Of a stretch of DNA of 64,000 nt, positions 35,901-46,158 are shown in pieces (position 1 is the stretch's first letter; each line of letters begins with the position of its first letter). The stretch spans positions 496,001 through 560,000 of the forward strand of contig CALSFV010000260.1 of the NCBI GenBank assembly GCA_943737045.1. The letters run 5' to 3'. Origin of the DNA: Parapristionchus giblindavisi. Taxonomy: Eukaryota > Nematoda > Chromadorea > Rhabditida > Diplogasteridae. The notes beneath the pieces were generated by a model that saw nothing but the letters and a program-made list of their open reading frames with translations, was not told the DNA's origin and did no database searches. The position numbers and the translations under genes were made by a program.

Positions 35901-38372
35901 CGCGAAAATCGGATAATTTCTAGTCGAATTCGTCAAAAAATAGCCATGCGCACAGCCTTGCCTTACCCTTCCCCGGTTTGCGCACAGCCTTTCCCCCAGC
36001 GTGCCCACCTATGGTCATAACCATAGGCGGAGGCGTTTGCCGGAGAGATCCTCCCCCTACGCTTATGACGTTATATGAGGCCGTTTGCGTAAGACTCGAC
36101 TAAGTGCCGGCACAGCCAAAAAGTCAAAAATTGGGGGTCAGGGTTCTCAAGGGTGCTGTTGACGATGGTCATGTTCATTTTGCGCCTAGATGCACCGTTG
36201 AGGCCAGACGACGTCGCGTTGAAATCGCTTTTTTAGTCATTTCTCCTCACTAGATGGTGCTAAAATTTACAGACTGTGCACCCAGGGGCAGAATTCAATG
36301 GCAATCACGCCTGTCCAATTCATTTTTCATGAAAAAGTTTTAGAAAATTTCAAAATTGAAATTTCTCTCAAAGTTAAGAGTGTTTTATGCGAGATACATA
36401 GATCGGACCGGAATGGCTTCCTCTTTCCATAGAAAAAATTTCAGCCAATTTGACTACCTTAATTTCGAGAAAATCAACTTTTAGTGCAGTCATTTTGCAG
36501 TTGGAGTGGACACAACAGGCGAGAGAGTGTGGTGATACGAGAGAGCAGAGAGACACAATCACGTCCACCCCCTTCCTTCACATGTTGGTCGCCTCACCTG
36601 CCTCTCTGCTCTCTCGTATCAGCACACTCTCTCGCCCGTTGTCTCCACTCCAACCGAAAAATGACTGCACTAAAAGTAGATTTTCTCGAAATTAATGTAG
36701 TCAAATTGGCTGAAATTTTTTCTATGTAAACATGAAGCCATTCCGGTCCGATCTATGTATCTCGCATAAAACACTCTTGACTTTGAGAGAAATTTCAATT
36801 TTGAAAATTTCTGAAACTTTTTCATGAAAAATGAATTGGACAGGCGTGATTGCCATCGAATTATGATCCTTGGTGCACATTCTGAAAATATTAGCACCAT
36901 CTGGTGATGAGAAATGACTAAAAAAAGCGATTTCAACGCGGCGTCGTCTGGCCTCAACGGTGCATCTAGGCGCAAAGTGAACATGACCATCGTCAACAGC
37001 ACCCTTGAGAACCCCGATCCCCAAATTTTGATTTTTTGACTGTGCCAGATTTCACATATTTTGGTCGAGTGTTACGCAAACGGCCTCACTCATATTTGCC
37101 GGCAAACGGTCTGCCAACGGTCATGAATACGGCCTCTGTTATCATCTTATTGAGCGAGTGAGCCAAGAACAGCAAAAACAGCACAGCAACAGTAAAACAG
37201 AACAGCAACAGTAAAAGTGATTAAATTTAATCAATTAACGAAAGAGTATACTTACAACGATGGAATACTTCGACAGGGGAAAGTATCTGGACAAATAGAT
37301 TGGTGAAGGCTTCCACGTCATCGAAAGTGGCGCATCCCATACTAGAAAGTAGACGATAAATGAAATGGTTTTCAATTATGCCCACCGACGTGGAGGGAGA
37401 AAGGATAAAGTGAATTACCTCATTGTAATTATCAAGGTGCCCGTAGCGGAACGATTTTCGAGAATCTTCTGGGTTCCAAAGAAGTGAACCACAACGAGGA
37501 TCTCGAAGAAATCAGTATTCGCTAGGCTCCCTGTTCCGGGCACTTGTTGATAGCACACCTGTGAATAATTTATAAAAAAATTGATTATTATTATTATTAT
37601 TATTATTAATTTAAATAAAACATAATGCGTTATTAGCTTTCCGTGCCTACGGAGCACGGTCTTGCGTTTGTACCAGGACTCGTAAAATCGTGTTAGATTC
37701 GTACACGAGATGTACATTCGTAATGCACTGTTACATTTGCCTTACGTGCCTACGCCGTAACCCCCTCCGCCGCGTGTCCGACGCGATGGAGGGAGTTACG
37801 GCGTAGGCACGTAAGGCAAATGTAACGGTGCATAAAGTAAATATAACAACACATGATCGATATTTTTCACACACCTCAATCCTCTTGAGCATCTTTGGTT
37901 TCATCCGCAGTACTTTCTCTTCTGACTTTATACAGAGACTTCCATGTTTGAGAGTGAGTAGACCTTCCTTAATATCAGGTGTTTGAATCCTTGCATGATC
38001 CAAGTAAAATTAGTGCAATTAATGGCATGATCATGCATGGAATATACTCGAATCATGCATGGATTATCCGTGATCATGCATGGATTCTGTCATTCCATGC
38101 ACGATCACGGAATATTCGTGCATGATCACGGAAGATCCATGCATGATCACGAACCACGGATATTCCATTCATGATCATGCATGGAATGTCGAATCATACA
38201 TGATTATACTTGTATTAGTGATCATGCAAGGATTTCAACACCAGAGATTGGAAAGAATTAATCGGATAAAACAAAAAGCTAACAATGAGCTGATATGTAA
38301 ACGACCTACTTCGATAATTAATTCATCTCCGTATAAGACCTTCAATATAGGAAACGGCTGACAATGAGACAT
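22598..38372 (-). CDS. Ulp/SENP-type SUMO protease (C48), 15 exons
   Basis: Predicted cysteine protease that removes SUMO from targets. Exons (high to low): 38372-38284, 37989-37875, 37558-37419, 37341-37256, 35746-35550, 35175-35101, 34676-34597, 32191-32098, 30032-29983, 29536-29462, 27851-27804, 27413-27332, 27277-27174, 26657-26552, 22708-22598. The phases give 483 aa. The catalytic region (from about residue 235) shows QYINDEIIN, YDKVHIFDTYFAEKL, VKHW (His333), YIFDSL (Asp366) and PRQTNLYDCG (Gln422, Cys428, the usual six residues apart); an acidic insert follows the IFDTYF strand. Residues 200-203 VIVL followed by DDDDDE form a textbook SUMO-interacting motif. The start is supported by ctttccag 15 bases upstream, a likely trans-splice site. 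The last exon is the weak point: it fits in phase, carries the stop (TAA at 22598-22600), but lies inside nhr-23 intron 1. An ulp-2-like member is likely; I leave the symbol open. Confidence 0.87.
24270..24477. repeat. Terminal-inverted-repeat element beside nhr-23 exon 1
   Basis: The ends ttgtccgtataaaatgtact and ...tgtatacggtcaa are inverted. The same element, about 70% alike by eye, is at 2539-2770. Its right end lies 12 bases from the splice donor of nhr-23 exon 1, which on the minus strand reads into it. Confidence 0.75.
25619..25696. repeat. (AT)n microsatellite
   Basis: About 39 uninterrupted AT units, in the long last intron of the SUMO protease gene. Confidence 0.98.
25800..25960 (-). 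mobile_element. LINE 3'-end remnant
   Basis: An (aat)n run followed by sequence containing acgatgatgctacggcttgg and gtagcaaa resembles 41685-41785, the region downstream of the LINE reverse transcriptase at 41828-42922. No coding part remains here. Confidence 0.55.
26324..26520. mobile_element. ~200-bp element with CATACATT ends and 8-bp target duplication
   Basis: The ends catacattgcc and aaaatatatg are inverted. The flanks acataagc (26316-26323) and aaataagc (26521-26528) match at 7 of 8 positions. The inside contains cccactatataa words near both ends. Sister copies are at 29211-29402 (opposite orientation) and 30071-30316. It lies in the SUMO protease gene just past the exon containing the catalytic Cys. 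Confidence 0.85.
26817..26922. repeat. Hairpin with acagggtggggattaatta ends
   Basis: Left arm acagggtggggattaattatggtgacacc and right arm ggtgttaccataattaatccccaccctgt are near-perfect complements around a short loop. It lies in an intron of the SUMO protease gene. Confidence 0.85.
27978..29417. mobile_element. Foldback element with Tc1-like ends, interrupted by a smaller element
   Basis: The left end cagtagcggccaaaagta pairs with the right end ...cttttggccgctact. The arms run to about 28600 and from about 28790; they share words such as cctctgccacgtttggacac and its approximate complement. The right end is split by the 192-bp element at 29211-29402. The ends resemble Tc1/mariner-type inverted repeats; no transposase ORF remains. 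Confidence 0.85.
29211..29402. mobile_element. CATACATT element nested in a foldback element
   Basis: It starts catacattttcggtaccc and ends ggcaatgtatg. It is flanked by a perfect 9-bp duplication, cttttggcc (29202-29210 and 29403-29411). Removing one flank and the element restores the right end of the host foldback element. Confidence 0.93.
29672..29892. repeat. Hairpin with ggtgttaaaatcttgg ends
   Basis: Arms tatggggtgttaaaatcttg and caagattttaacaccgcata, with inner complementary runs on agtgttaattttgtgatt. It lies between two exons of the SUMO protease gene. Confidence 0.85.
29921..29976. repeat. (ATT)n microsatellite
   Basis: About 18 trinucleotide units directly next to the splice donor (29977-29982) of SUMO protease exon 9. 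Confidence 0.97.
30071..30316. mobile_element. CATACATT element, third copy, target duplication split by a later insertion
   Basis: It starts catacattgtcataccctc and ends gaaaatgtatg. The left target duplication is tacctaat (30063-30070). The right one begins with ta at 30317-30318 and resumes as tacctaat at 31768-31775, on the far side of the foldback element 30319-31767. Confidence 0.9.
30319..31767. mobile_element. 1.45-kb foldback element with TA target duplication
   Basis: The left end cagtaccgtgcaaaagtccg pairs with the right end cggacttttgcacggtactg; both are flanked by TA. The arms are about 640 bases with a loop near 30960-31130. The ends and the TA target fit Tc1/mariner-type non-autonomous elements. 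Confidence 0.92.
32577..34347. mobile_element. 1.77-kb foldback element with TA target duplication
   Basis: Ends cagtgtagcttaaaagtcat and atgacttttaggctacactg, flanked by TA (32575-32576 and 34348-34349). The centre has a composite structure: a block with gcctaccgttcagagggcgg occurs at about 33067 and in reverse complement at about 33495 and 33850. It lies in the intron between exons 7 and 8 of the SUMO protease gene. Confidence 0.9.
34873..34983. repeat. Palindromic MITE (acatttgcctta family), copy 3
   Basis: Ends atgcatcgttacatttgcc and its complement, with a shorter, diverged GC-rich core than the copy at 1384. Confidence 0.8.
35821..36014. repeat. ~190-bp element with ccataggtggg ends
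   Basis: The left end ccataggtgggcgcg and right end cgtgcccacctatgg are inverted. Both flanks carry gtcataa, a probable target duplication. The inside repeats gcgcacagccttgcc and similar words. It lies in intron 4 of the SUMO protease gene. Confidence 0.8.
36077..37087. mobile_element. 1-kb foldback element
   Basis: Arms about 480 bases long meet near 36580. Outer ends gaggccgtttgcgtaa and ttacgcaaacggcctc are exact complements. The inner ends are the agagagtgtg...gagagagcagagag palindrome. It lies in intron 4 of the SUMO protease gene, next to the 35821-36014 element. Confidence 0.9.
37723..37833. repeat. Palindromic MITE (acatttgcctta family), copy 4
   Basis: Near-identical in layout to 1384-1494. 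It lies between exons 2 and 3 of the SUMO protease gene. Confidence 0.85.
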
Positions 38373-38650
38373 TGTTAACAGTTGTAACTGGAAAGAACAG
38401 TTGAAAATTGGGGGAAAACATATTTAGACCATAAAACAATGGTAACACTAAAATAAAAAAGGAAGACATGGTTTTACTACAGTATACTTCGAATTTCGTT
38501 GAGGTCTCATAACGAAAATAAGTATTGATTTATTTTATTCATTTTTCGAGTTCATTTCTCTTTTTTTTGTGTTATTTCTTTTCTTAATTAAAAATAACTG
38601 TTTATTAAATATTGCTGTAATATATAATAATCACCCTTTGTAGCTTCGAA
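38373..38650. promoter_or_regulatory. Short shared upstream region of two divergent genes
   Basis: Only 277 bases separate the ATG of the SUMO protease (minus) from the ATG at 38651 (plus). Both sides end in splice-acceptor-like words (ctttccag toward the protease, ccctttgtag toward 38651). It is AT-rich with no motif I can name. A shared promoter is an inference. Confidence 0.35.
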
Positions 38651-39705
38651 ATGTCTGCTCCTATTCCCACCGAGGACGATGATCCTATTTCTTCATTATT
38701 TCGCGACAATTCCTTACACATTTCACGAAATTTCGAGCATCATCACATCAAGGTTCCTGAAAACTTCCTTGACGAACTCGCAATGAATTTCCACATCCAT
38801 GTCGTAGGTCTAGATTTTCCCAGACCTTTCCCAGATGTCATCTCCAGCACGGACTTCGTACTTGTCATTCGGTTAGTTAATACTAAGCTTAACGTTTTCA
38901 AGATGTTGTCTGTGTTTAGATACTATACCAAGATGCGCCTTGATACTGTGCATTCTGCCACTAATGGGATTCGTCTCGAAGATCGTGTTGGATTCTCCGC
39001 TCCTCAGGCAAGCTGAAATTTTTTGAGCACAGAGAGACTAAATATTCTGAAGATCATACATTTTCGAGGACCCACCATGTGGGTACGGGTCATTTTATAA
39101 ATTGATCGGCTTATGAATTAAAGGGTCAGTTTATCACATATTTAGCCAAAATAAGCAAGGGCCCTTTTTTAATCGGCCGAGTTTCTCACAATTACGGGTT
39201 GCCTTGTAGTCCTGAAAATGTGAGTGAACAAAACTTTATGTTGAAGATGCCGTACATCTTCGCTCGTTTTCTCAACTCGCTGGGATCGGTTGTGATCGAC
39301 GGTGGTAGTACTCGATGTACACCTCGTTCTATCGATCCGGATCCCGAACCTGATAACTATCTACGATCCCGCGTTACTTCTGCGCACCTTGAGGCCTTCG
39401 CTAAGTTCACCACGTATCTAGATATCTTCTATGGATACAGAATAGATGTACTTCGCTCTAATCGCGAAGGCACGCCGTACTGGCTTCTAGAAGCGGTCAA
39501 CAGAGATGGATCTCAAGCTACACCCTTCTCTGCTGACGTAGCTGTAAACGCACGCTTCAGTGAAGCCGAGCCTGCTGACTTCATCCTCCGGGCTCTTTGC
39601 CCCACTCCATTGGTTGATCCTCTTCCTCTCACTCAACGTGTTCTCTATTCCGTTCCCTTTACTCATGAACTCCTCTATGTTCGTTCACAATTGTATAATT
39701 CGTAG
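38651..39705 (+). CDS. Unrecognised coding region in two blocks, possibly broken
   Basis: I do not recognise this protein. Block 1 starts at ATG 38651, eight bases after an acceptor-like ccctttgtag, and continues through a 48-bp in-frame segment that also reads as a tiny intron (38872-38919, gttagt...tttag). Its stop is at 39014-39016. Block 2 is an open frame from 39199 to the stop at 39703-39705, with no obvious signal peptide or membrane helix, rich in Pro/Asp in the middle (RSIDPDPEPDNYLRS) and acidic/aromatic later. I could not find a good donor/acceptor pair joining the blocks in phase: a GC donor at 39008 with a weak acceptor before 39247 would work; ttgtag at 39209 would not. Codons favour T/C endings, unlike the GC-ending neighbours. 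Many aataaata words follow at 39820. Options are a nematode orphan gene, a decayed gene, or captured foreign sequence. Confidence 0.55.
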
Positions 39706-40181
39706 TGTATGAATTACAGTTCGTTATGCAACATATCATATCATATCATATCATATCATTGCATATCATATATCATTCATCATATCATCATAACATCATA
39801 TATCATCATAACATATCATTGCAAAATAAATAAATACACCCTGTATGAGCCATGTAAGTCCAGACTATTTCGGCTTCACACATTCTTTTTTATTAAATAT
39901 ATTTTTATTACATTTTCTGTGATTGAATGAGATGAACAGGAAAATGGAGTGCAATCAGTTCACGATAAGTTTCACCCGTGCGAGCCGTAACTTGGTTCTA
40001 CCGTATCAAATCCCGGCTCTCGTCTTGCGCTTTTCTTTACTTCTCGTTCAATCCAAGTTTTTTTTACTTCTTTTCGAGATCTGTTAACCTATCGTTCTTT
40101 ATATTGATTCTGTTTGCTTGTCAAATCAGTTATGTTCCTTCCTGTTACTTACTCCACCGATCAAAACATTGCATTGCAGTA
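39706..40181. other. Spacer between the orphan region and SHC
   Basis: It begins with a catatcat microsatellite (about 39725-39815) and a likely poly(A) region (aaaataaataaata near 39822). It ends in cattgcag, an acceptor three bases before the SHC ATG. I see no gene. Confidence 0.5.
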
Positions 40182-43100
40182 ATGGTATCCAATGAAGACA
40201 GCGAAATACGCGAGCTGTCCCAGAGTGGAATTCAATTCATATCTACGGTAATGCCTCAAATTTATGATTAAAATATGTTTTGGTAATCGCTCAATTCCTT
40301 GAATGACTGTTTCCTTCAGTACGTCGGCAGTATTCCAATAAAAGCGTCACTGCGGGATATGCGATCAACGGATTTGCGACTACGTGTTGTAAAGTAATTA
40401 TGTTTTTAATTATATTATTATTGTTATTGTAAAATACTCGAATCAAGTTCAATCTGAACAAACAAGTGCTCCTGAATTGCGTCAGAAATCGTAATGATGA
40501 TTCATGGTAGTACTATGATTCATCCCTTTTTCAAAGACCAATCCCGTAAACTAGATGAGATGAGCATTTTCACTGATTAAGCCCACAGTGACTGTTCTAG
40601 TGTAAATATACTTTACACCGTGATCGGGATCTATTTCTATTGACGATTCTATTTGAAACTAAATCTTTAACTATTTTCATTTGCATTTTAAATTTCTAAA
40701 CAGACAGTTTTAACATGTTTTATATGATTATTTTTACAATATTTAAAATATATTAATATCAGGCAAGCGATATTGGCCGTGTCGCTGGCAGCGGGCATTG
40801 CCGATGAAAATGCAAAGACCGGCGATGATGATACGGTCGCTTTGTTGGTGAGTCTATCAATATATTCAATTCTCACTTTTATTCGATTAATGATATGTAC
40901 AGGTATTCATTCAATTATTCAATCAACCAATATAATGCTATTGATTGATATGTGTATGTAACGTGTTTACAACCTCTTGACACTTTGTTGGCAGATGTTA
41001 GATAATTTAGTTTAAATTTCAATTATCATACAACATAGAGATGTGTCAACATGTAAAAAGTACTGATTAAACAATGATTATTTTCAGTTGGTCGGAGACA
41101 GTCCACCTACAGTCAAGAACGTGCAGGTTCGTTGCTTCGATTCTTTTTGACAATGATTCTTTATTAATGATAACAGTCATAAGCATACATTGCCATACCA
41201 TGATATCCCGAGGATCAGCCCCCTACTCCGGTATTTTTTGCTCGCGGGGCTCCCCGTTGAGAGGCCAAATCTCGCTGGGTACACCGCGAGGTGCACCACG
41301 GGGTGGAAGTGACAGAGTGCCTCGCGGGGTGGACATCAAATCTCGCGGGGCACACCGTCCCTCCTGCCCCGCGAGGCACGCCGTCGTCCACCTCGCGGGG
41401 CTCCCCGTCTAGAGGCTGCAGCTCGCGAGGTACCCCGTCTAAGTGTTCTACACCGCGGTGTACCTCGCGGCGTACACCACGGGATTGAACGGTGTGCCCC
41501 GCGAGTAAAAAATACCGGAGTATATACGGCTCATTTTTATACGAAACATTGCAATTTAAGAGAAATATAACGAGTTTTTTTCGACGCATCATATTTCGAA
41601 AATCGAGCCACTTTGTAAAAAAATATACATGAAAATAAATCATTGATAAAAGACTAGAAGTCTGAAACATAATAATAATAATTTATGCATTACAAGGATA
41701 ATTATAATAGCGAATAATTGATATCGTAAGAATTACATAAAATACGATGCCACAACTTAGGTAGCAAAGAAATAACAATTAATTATTACATTTCGAGTAA
41801 CGACAAATTTATACATTTCCGGAAAGATTAAACTGAGGGGCAGATAATAGAATTATTACTAAGTTTATTCCAATTACTAACAACACGATTTGATATGAAG
41901 TTCGAGAAGCGAGTAGATTTAGCATTGTGTTTACGATATTGGAATGCGTGTCTGCGGGAAGATCTAGTATTTATAGAGGGAATAAAGAAAGAAGGATTGT
42001 CAAGATCAATAAGTCCATGTGTAGCTTTATAGGTAAAACAAAGATCAGATAGTTTGCGGCGCGATTCAAGAGGCTCTAGTTTGAGTAATGATAATCTATC
42101 AGGATATGAAGCATACGGTAGCTTGCATTTGTAGAAAACGCGACGAGTGTAAGTCCTTTGTACGTTTTCAATGAGCTTTATTAGATGATCTTCATGAGGT
42201 GACCACAGTTCAGACGCGTATTCAAGAATAGGTCTTACATAAGTGATGAAAAGACGTGAATAAAGCTTGAGATAAGAGGTGTGAAAAATGCGATAAATAT
42301 ATGCACATCTGGAATTTGCTCTGGCTACAATAGATTGGATATGAGATGAGAAAGATAGTCGATTATCGTATGATATACCGAGATCAGTGAACTCTTTAAC
42401 TACAGGAAGTTTGATACCATTGATATGAAGATCGAGGGTAGGGTGTCTGTTGCCTAAATGCATTACTACAGTTTTGGATAAAGAGATGGATAGACCCCAG
42501 TCTAGAGACCACTGATGGAGAGAGTCTAATGCGGTTTGAAGTGAAGAAGGGTCATTAAAGGAATAGAGCTTGACATCATCAGCATATATAGTGCATCGTA
42601 CGTTGTGAGGAAGAATGAGAGGAAGATCAGAGATATAGATGGAGAAGAGAAGTGGCCCCAAACAGCTACCTTGTGGGACACCTGATAGAGCATAAAAGGG
42701 ATCAGAGAGAGAATCACCCACAACAACAGCTTGAGAACGGTTGGATAGAAACGAACGAATCCAATTAAGAAGTGAACCCTGAATGCCCAGACGCGAGCAT
42801 TTGTATAAGAGTAGATCAATTGGAATTGAATCGAAAGCTTTTGAGAAATCGATGAACGCGACGGAAATAAATTGGCTTTTGTCGAGAGCAGGATACCAGT
42901 GAGAAAAGAAACAAATGTGCATAACTCATCGAACATTCAATATTATTTACATCTACCGTATACCCATCCAATCCGTTCGGGATTCAGGTAGCGCTGAACG
43001 TGTCTTCGAAAGCCATCTCGATGTCGCACGCGGATGCCGCTCAGCCGCACAAGAACGGCGGATTGGTGGCGCGGCACAAGCTGCAGTACATATCGTTTGC

Positions 43101-46100
43101 GGGAGCTGGCGATCCGGTAATAATAAATATTTATTGTTTATTACATTTTCTCTTTTCGTAGTTTGGAGCATCGCATCTGCTCATAAAATGACAAGGAATC
43201 TTGCGCAATTGAAACATGAAATAGGTTGGTGGGTGGTAAAGGTAAAAAAAAGGTGCATAACGTTATTCATGATAATTGTTATCACGGGCGGTTGTCTGAC
43301 ATTGAAACCGAAATATAAAAAAAGTGCCTACTACTGCTGTTTGATTTGTTCATTATTTGTCGACTAGAGTAAATCAATGAATCATGCATAATCAATCATC
43401 AATAAATAATCAATAAATGTGCCTGTTTAAGCCCCTCCATGATCTCATGGGTTACATCGCGAAGGTGAAAGAGGATCGACGATGTCACGTCCTGCGAATG
43501 CACGATGTATGATATTATTGATTGATTTAGCCGAATTATTGATTGATTTACCCTGATTATCGATTGATTCGCTCCAGGTGCGCGTGTCCCGCGTGATGAT
43601 TTGCGTGAACAAGGCGATGGAGTTGAATGCAGCCAAGCTGACGGCCGACTCGAGTAAAATGGAGGTACGGTATTTGAGATTTTATTGATTTGTTTATTGA
43701 TTATTAAAATGGAGGTTTTGGAGATTTCATTAGTTTATCGATTAGTACTGATTGCTAGGTTATATTGATTAGGTTGATTAGGTAGGGTTTGTCATGTTCT
43801 TGACAAGTGCGATCCAGGTTTCACTAATATTTTATATTCAAGTCAAGTGTTTTTCGGGAAGTTGTTCGTTCGAAGTCTAATGGTGCACAATATTACTTTA
43901 ATTATTTTATTAACATTGTTTAGTCGTACCAGTTCTGTGTATATTGGTACATTTAAAGTTATTATTATTATTATGATTATTATCAACTTAATTTGTGCCA
44001 TTCTATTGTAATGCTATGCATATTTAGCGAATCGATCCCACTCCCAGCGAAAGAACAACCATCCCGCCAGAGGTTTGTTGTATTCTAACTTTGTCGAACT
44101 TAAAGGCACACCCGAGCCGCTCTGGCAACTCTCTCGTGGACAAAGAAAGCGAGAGATCATTGCCAGAGAGTTTCAAATTGGTTCGAAGTGTGCCTTTATA
44201 GCCTTACTTTACATGGGAAAAGCGTATAGTTATTATATCACTACGACTCATCAGCAGTCTGAACGTTTAGTTACTGAACATATCACAATTCACACTGTGA
44301 TTTATAGTTGCCTAATCAATCGATAATACCTCCTTCGATTACCGTATTCATTGCAGACATCATCGGATAAATCGATATCACGTGAGGCCTTCGAGACTCT
44401 GACCAATCAGAGCTGGTACCATGGACTGTTGACGAGAGAAGATGCGGAGAGGATGCTGGTGAGTTGTGATATGGATAATAATAATAATAATAATAATATT
44501 AATTAATATTATTCAAAATTCATGTATTATTGTTAAACTATTTCATAGTCTAACAGATAGGCGACTAATTAAATAAATAGAAATTATTATTAATTTATGT
44601 TGCGATGTATATTATATTATATTTATCGCATCTTGGAGAAAAGAGACGAGGGATTTTTTCATAAACAATTAAAATACATATTAAAACAAGAAGTAGCGAC
44701 GATATAGGTGCAATTACTGGATTGCAACCTTTATAGAATTACTAAACACTTGAGGAGAGACTGATGTGACAATAGTTCGATCTAAATTATTCCATTTTCG
44801 GACAACACGATTTGAGAAAAATGATAGATAGCGTGTACTAGATGAAAATAGCGTGTACTAGATGAAGTAGGCATAGGTCGAATAACTAGGTAATCGGTGT
44901 TCACAATCCGGTCAGGTTTTTCAATTTTTGTGAAATTTTGGCTCAAAATCCGGTCAGGTTTTTCAATTTTTGGCAAATTTAGCTCAAAATCCGGTCAAGT
45001 TTTCCGATTTTTGTGAAATTTTGGCTAAAAATCCGGTCAGGCTTGGCACTTTGTATCCTACTTTTCGGCCTATGGATGTAGGGTAGTTATGAGAGATATG
45101 AAATATGAATAATGGCTCAATTTGATATATATATCTATTGACCTGGTGAATCCAGGTTTCATGGTGATCATAAGAGGGTTTGGTCAATAACTTGACGTGG
45201 TGTTCGAAATGCTTGCTGTGGTTAATGACTGATATGTACGCTGTTGTGTTGATCTATATACAGTTTTTTTATCCTTAATCCCCATGTAAATCCCCATTGT
45301 TACATAGACATTTTGGCATTTAAACAACTTTGTCAGTTATATTCATTGAAACATATTATTATTATAAATATTTCATCAGTTATTAGTATATTCACTGTCA
45401 TTCAATTCCCTTACAGGTGTACGTCGGGGACTTTCTCGTTCGTCAAAGCTCTCGGATACCCGGACAGGCAAGTGTACTAAGCATATGTCGAATAGCTAGG
45501 TTAAACATGTTCAAAATGCGGTCAGGTTTTATGATTTTTTTTCCGGATTTTCGGGTCAAAATGCGGCCAGGCTTCGTAGTTTGTAACGTACTTCTTATGC
45601 TATTAAGAAATCTATAATTGTATGCATAGGTCGAATGGCTAGGTTATCGGATTTTTTTCGATTTTTGGGAAAATTGGCTCAAAATGCGGCCAGGCTTCGT
45701 AGTTTGTAACGTACTTTTCGACCTATGATTGTATATTAAGAATAAATAAAAATGTACTAAAGTACTAGTGTTTCTAAAGATGCTTGATATTTGTATTATG
45801 TGTGCCCTGTATGATCCTATTGCTAGTTCTTTAACCAGTACCTTGTTCTGGAACAGTTTCTGTATTTCACTCCATACATTTTCGGCCCCCTCACTCATAG
45901 GTCGAAAAGTATGTTACAAAGTGCTAAGCCTGACCGCATTTCGAGCCAAAATTTGCCAAAAATCTAAATACCTGACCGAGGGTATGAAAATGCATGATCT
46001 CGCACCAGTTACAGTATGCCATGATCAATCAATCGATTTTAGGTAATCCTGTCGGGACGCGATGGAGCGCGCGTGCAGCATGTCCTGCTAATGGATGAGC

Positions 46101-46120
46101 AAGCGGGAGAGGTAGGCTGG

Positions 46121-46158
<38 letters not shown>

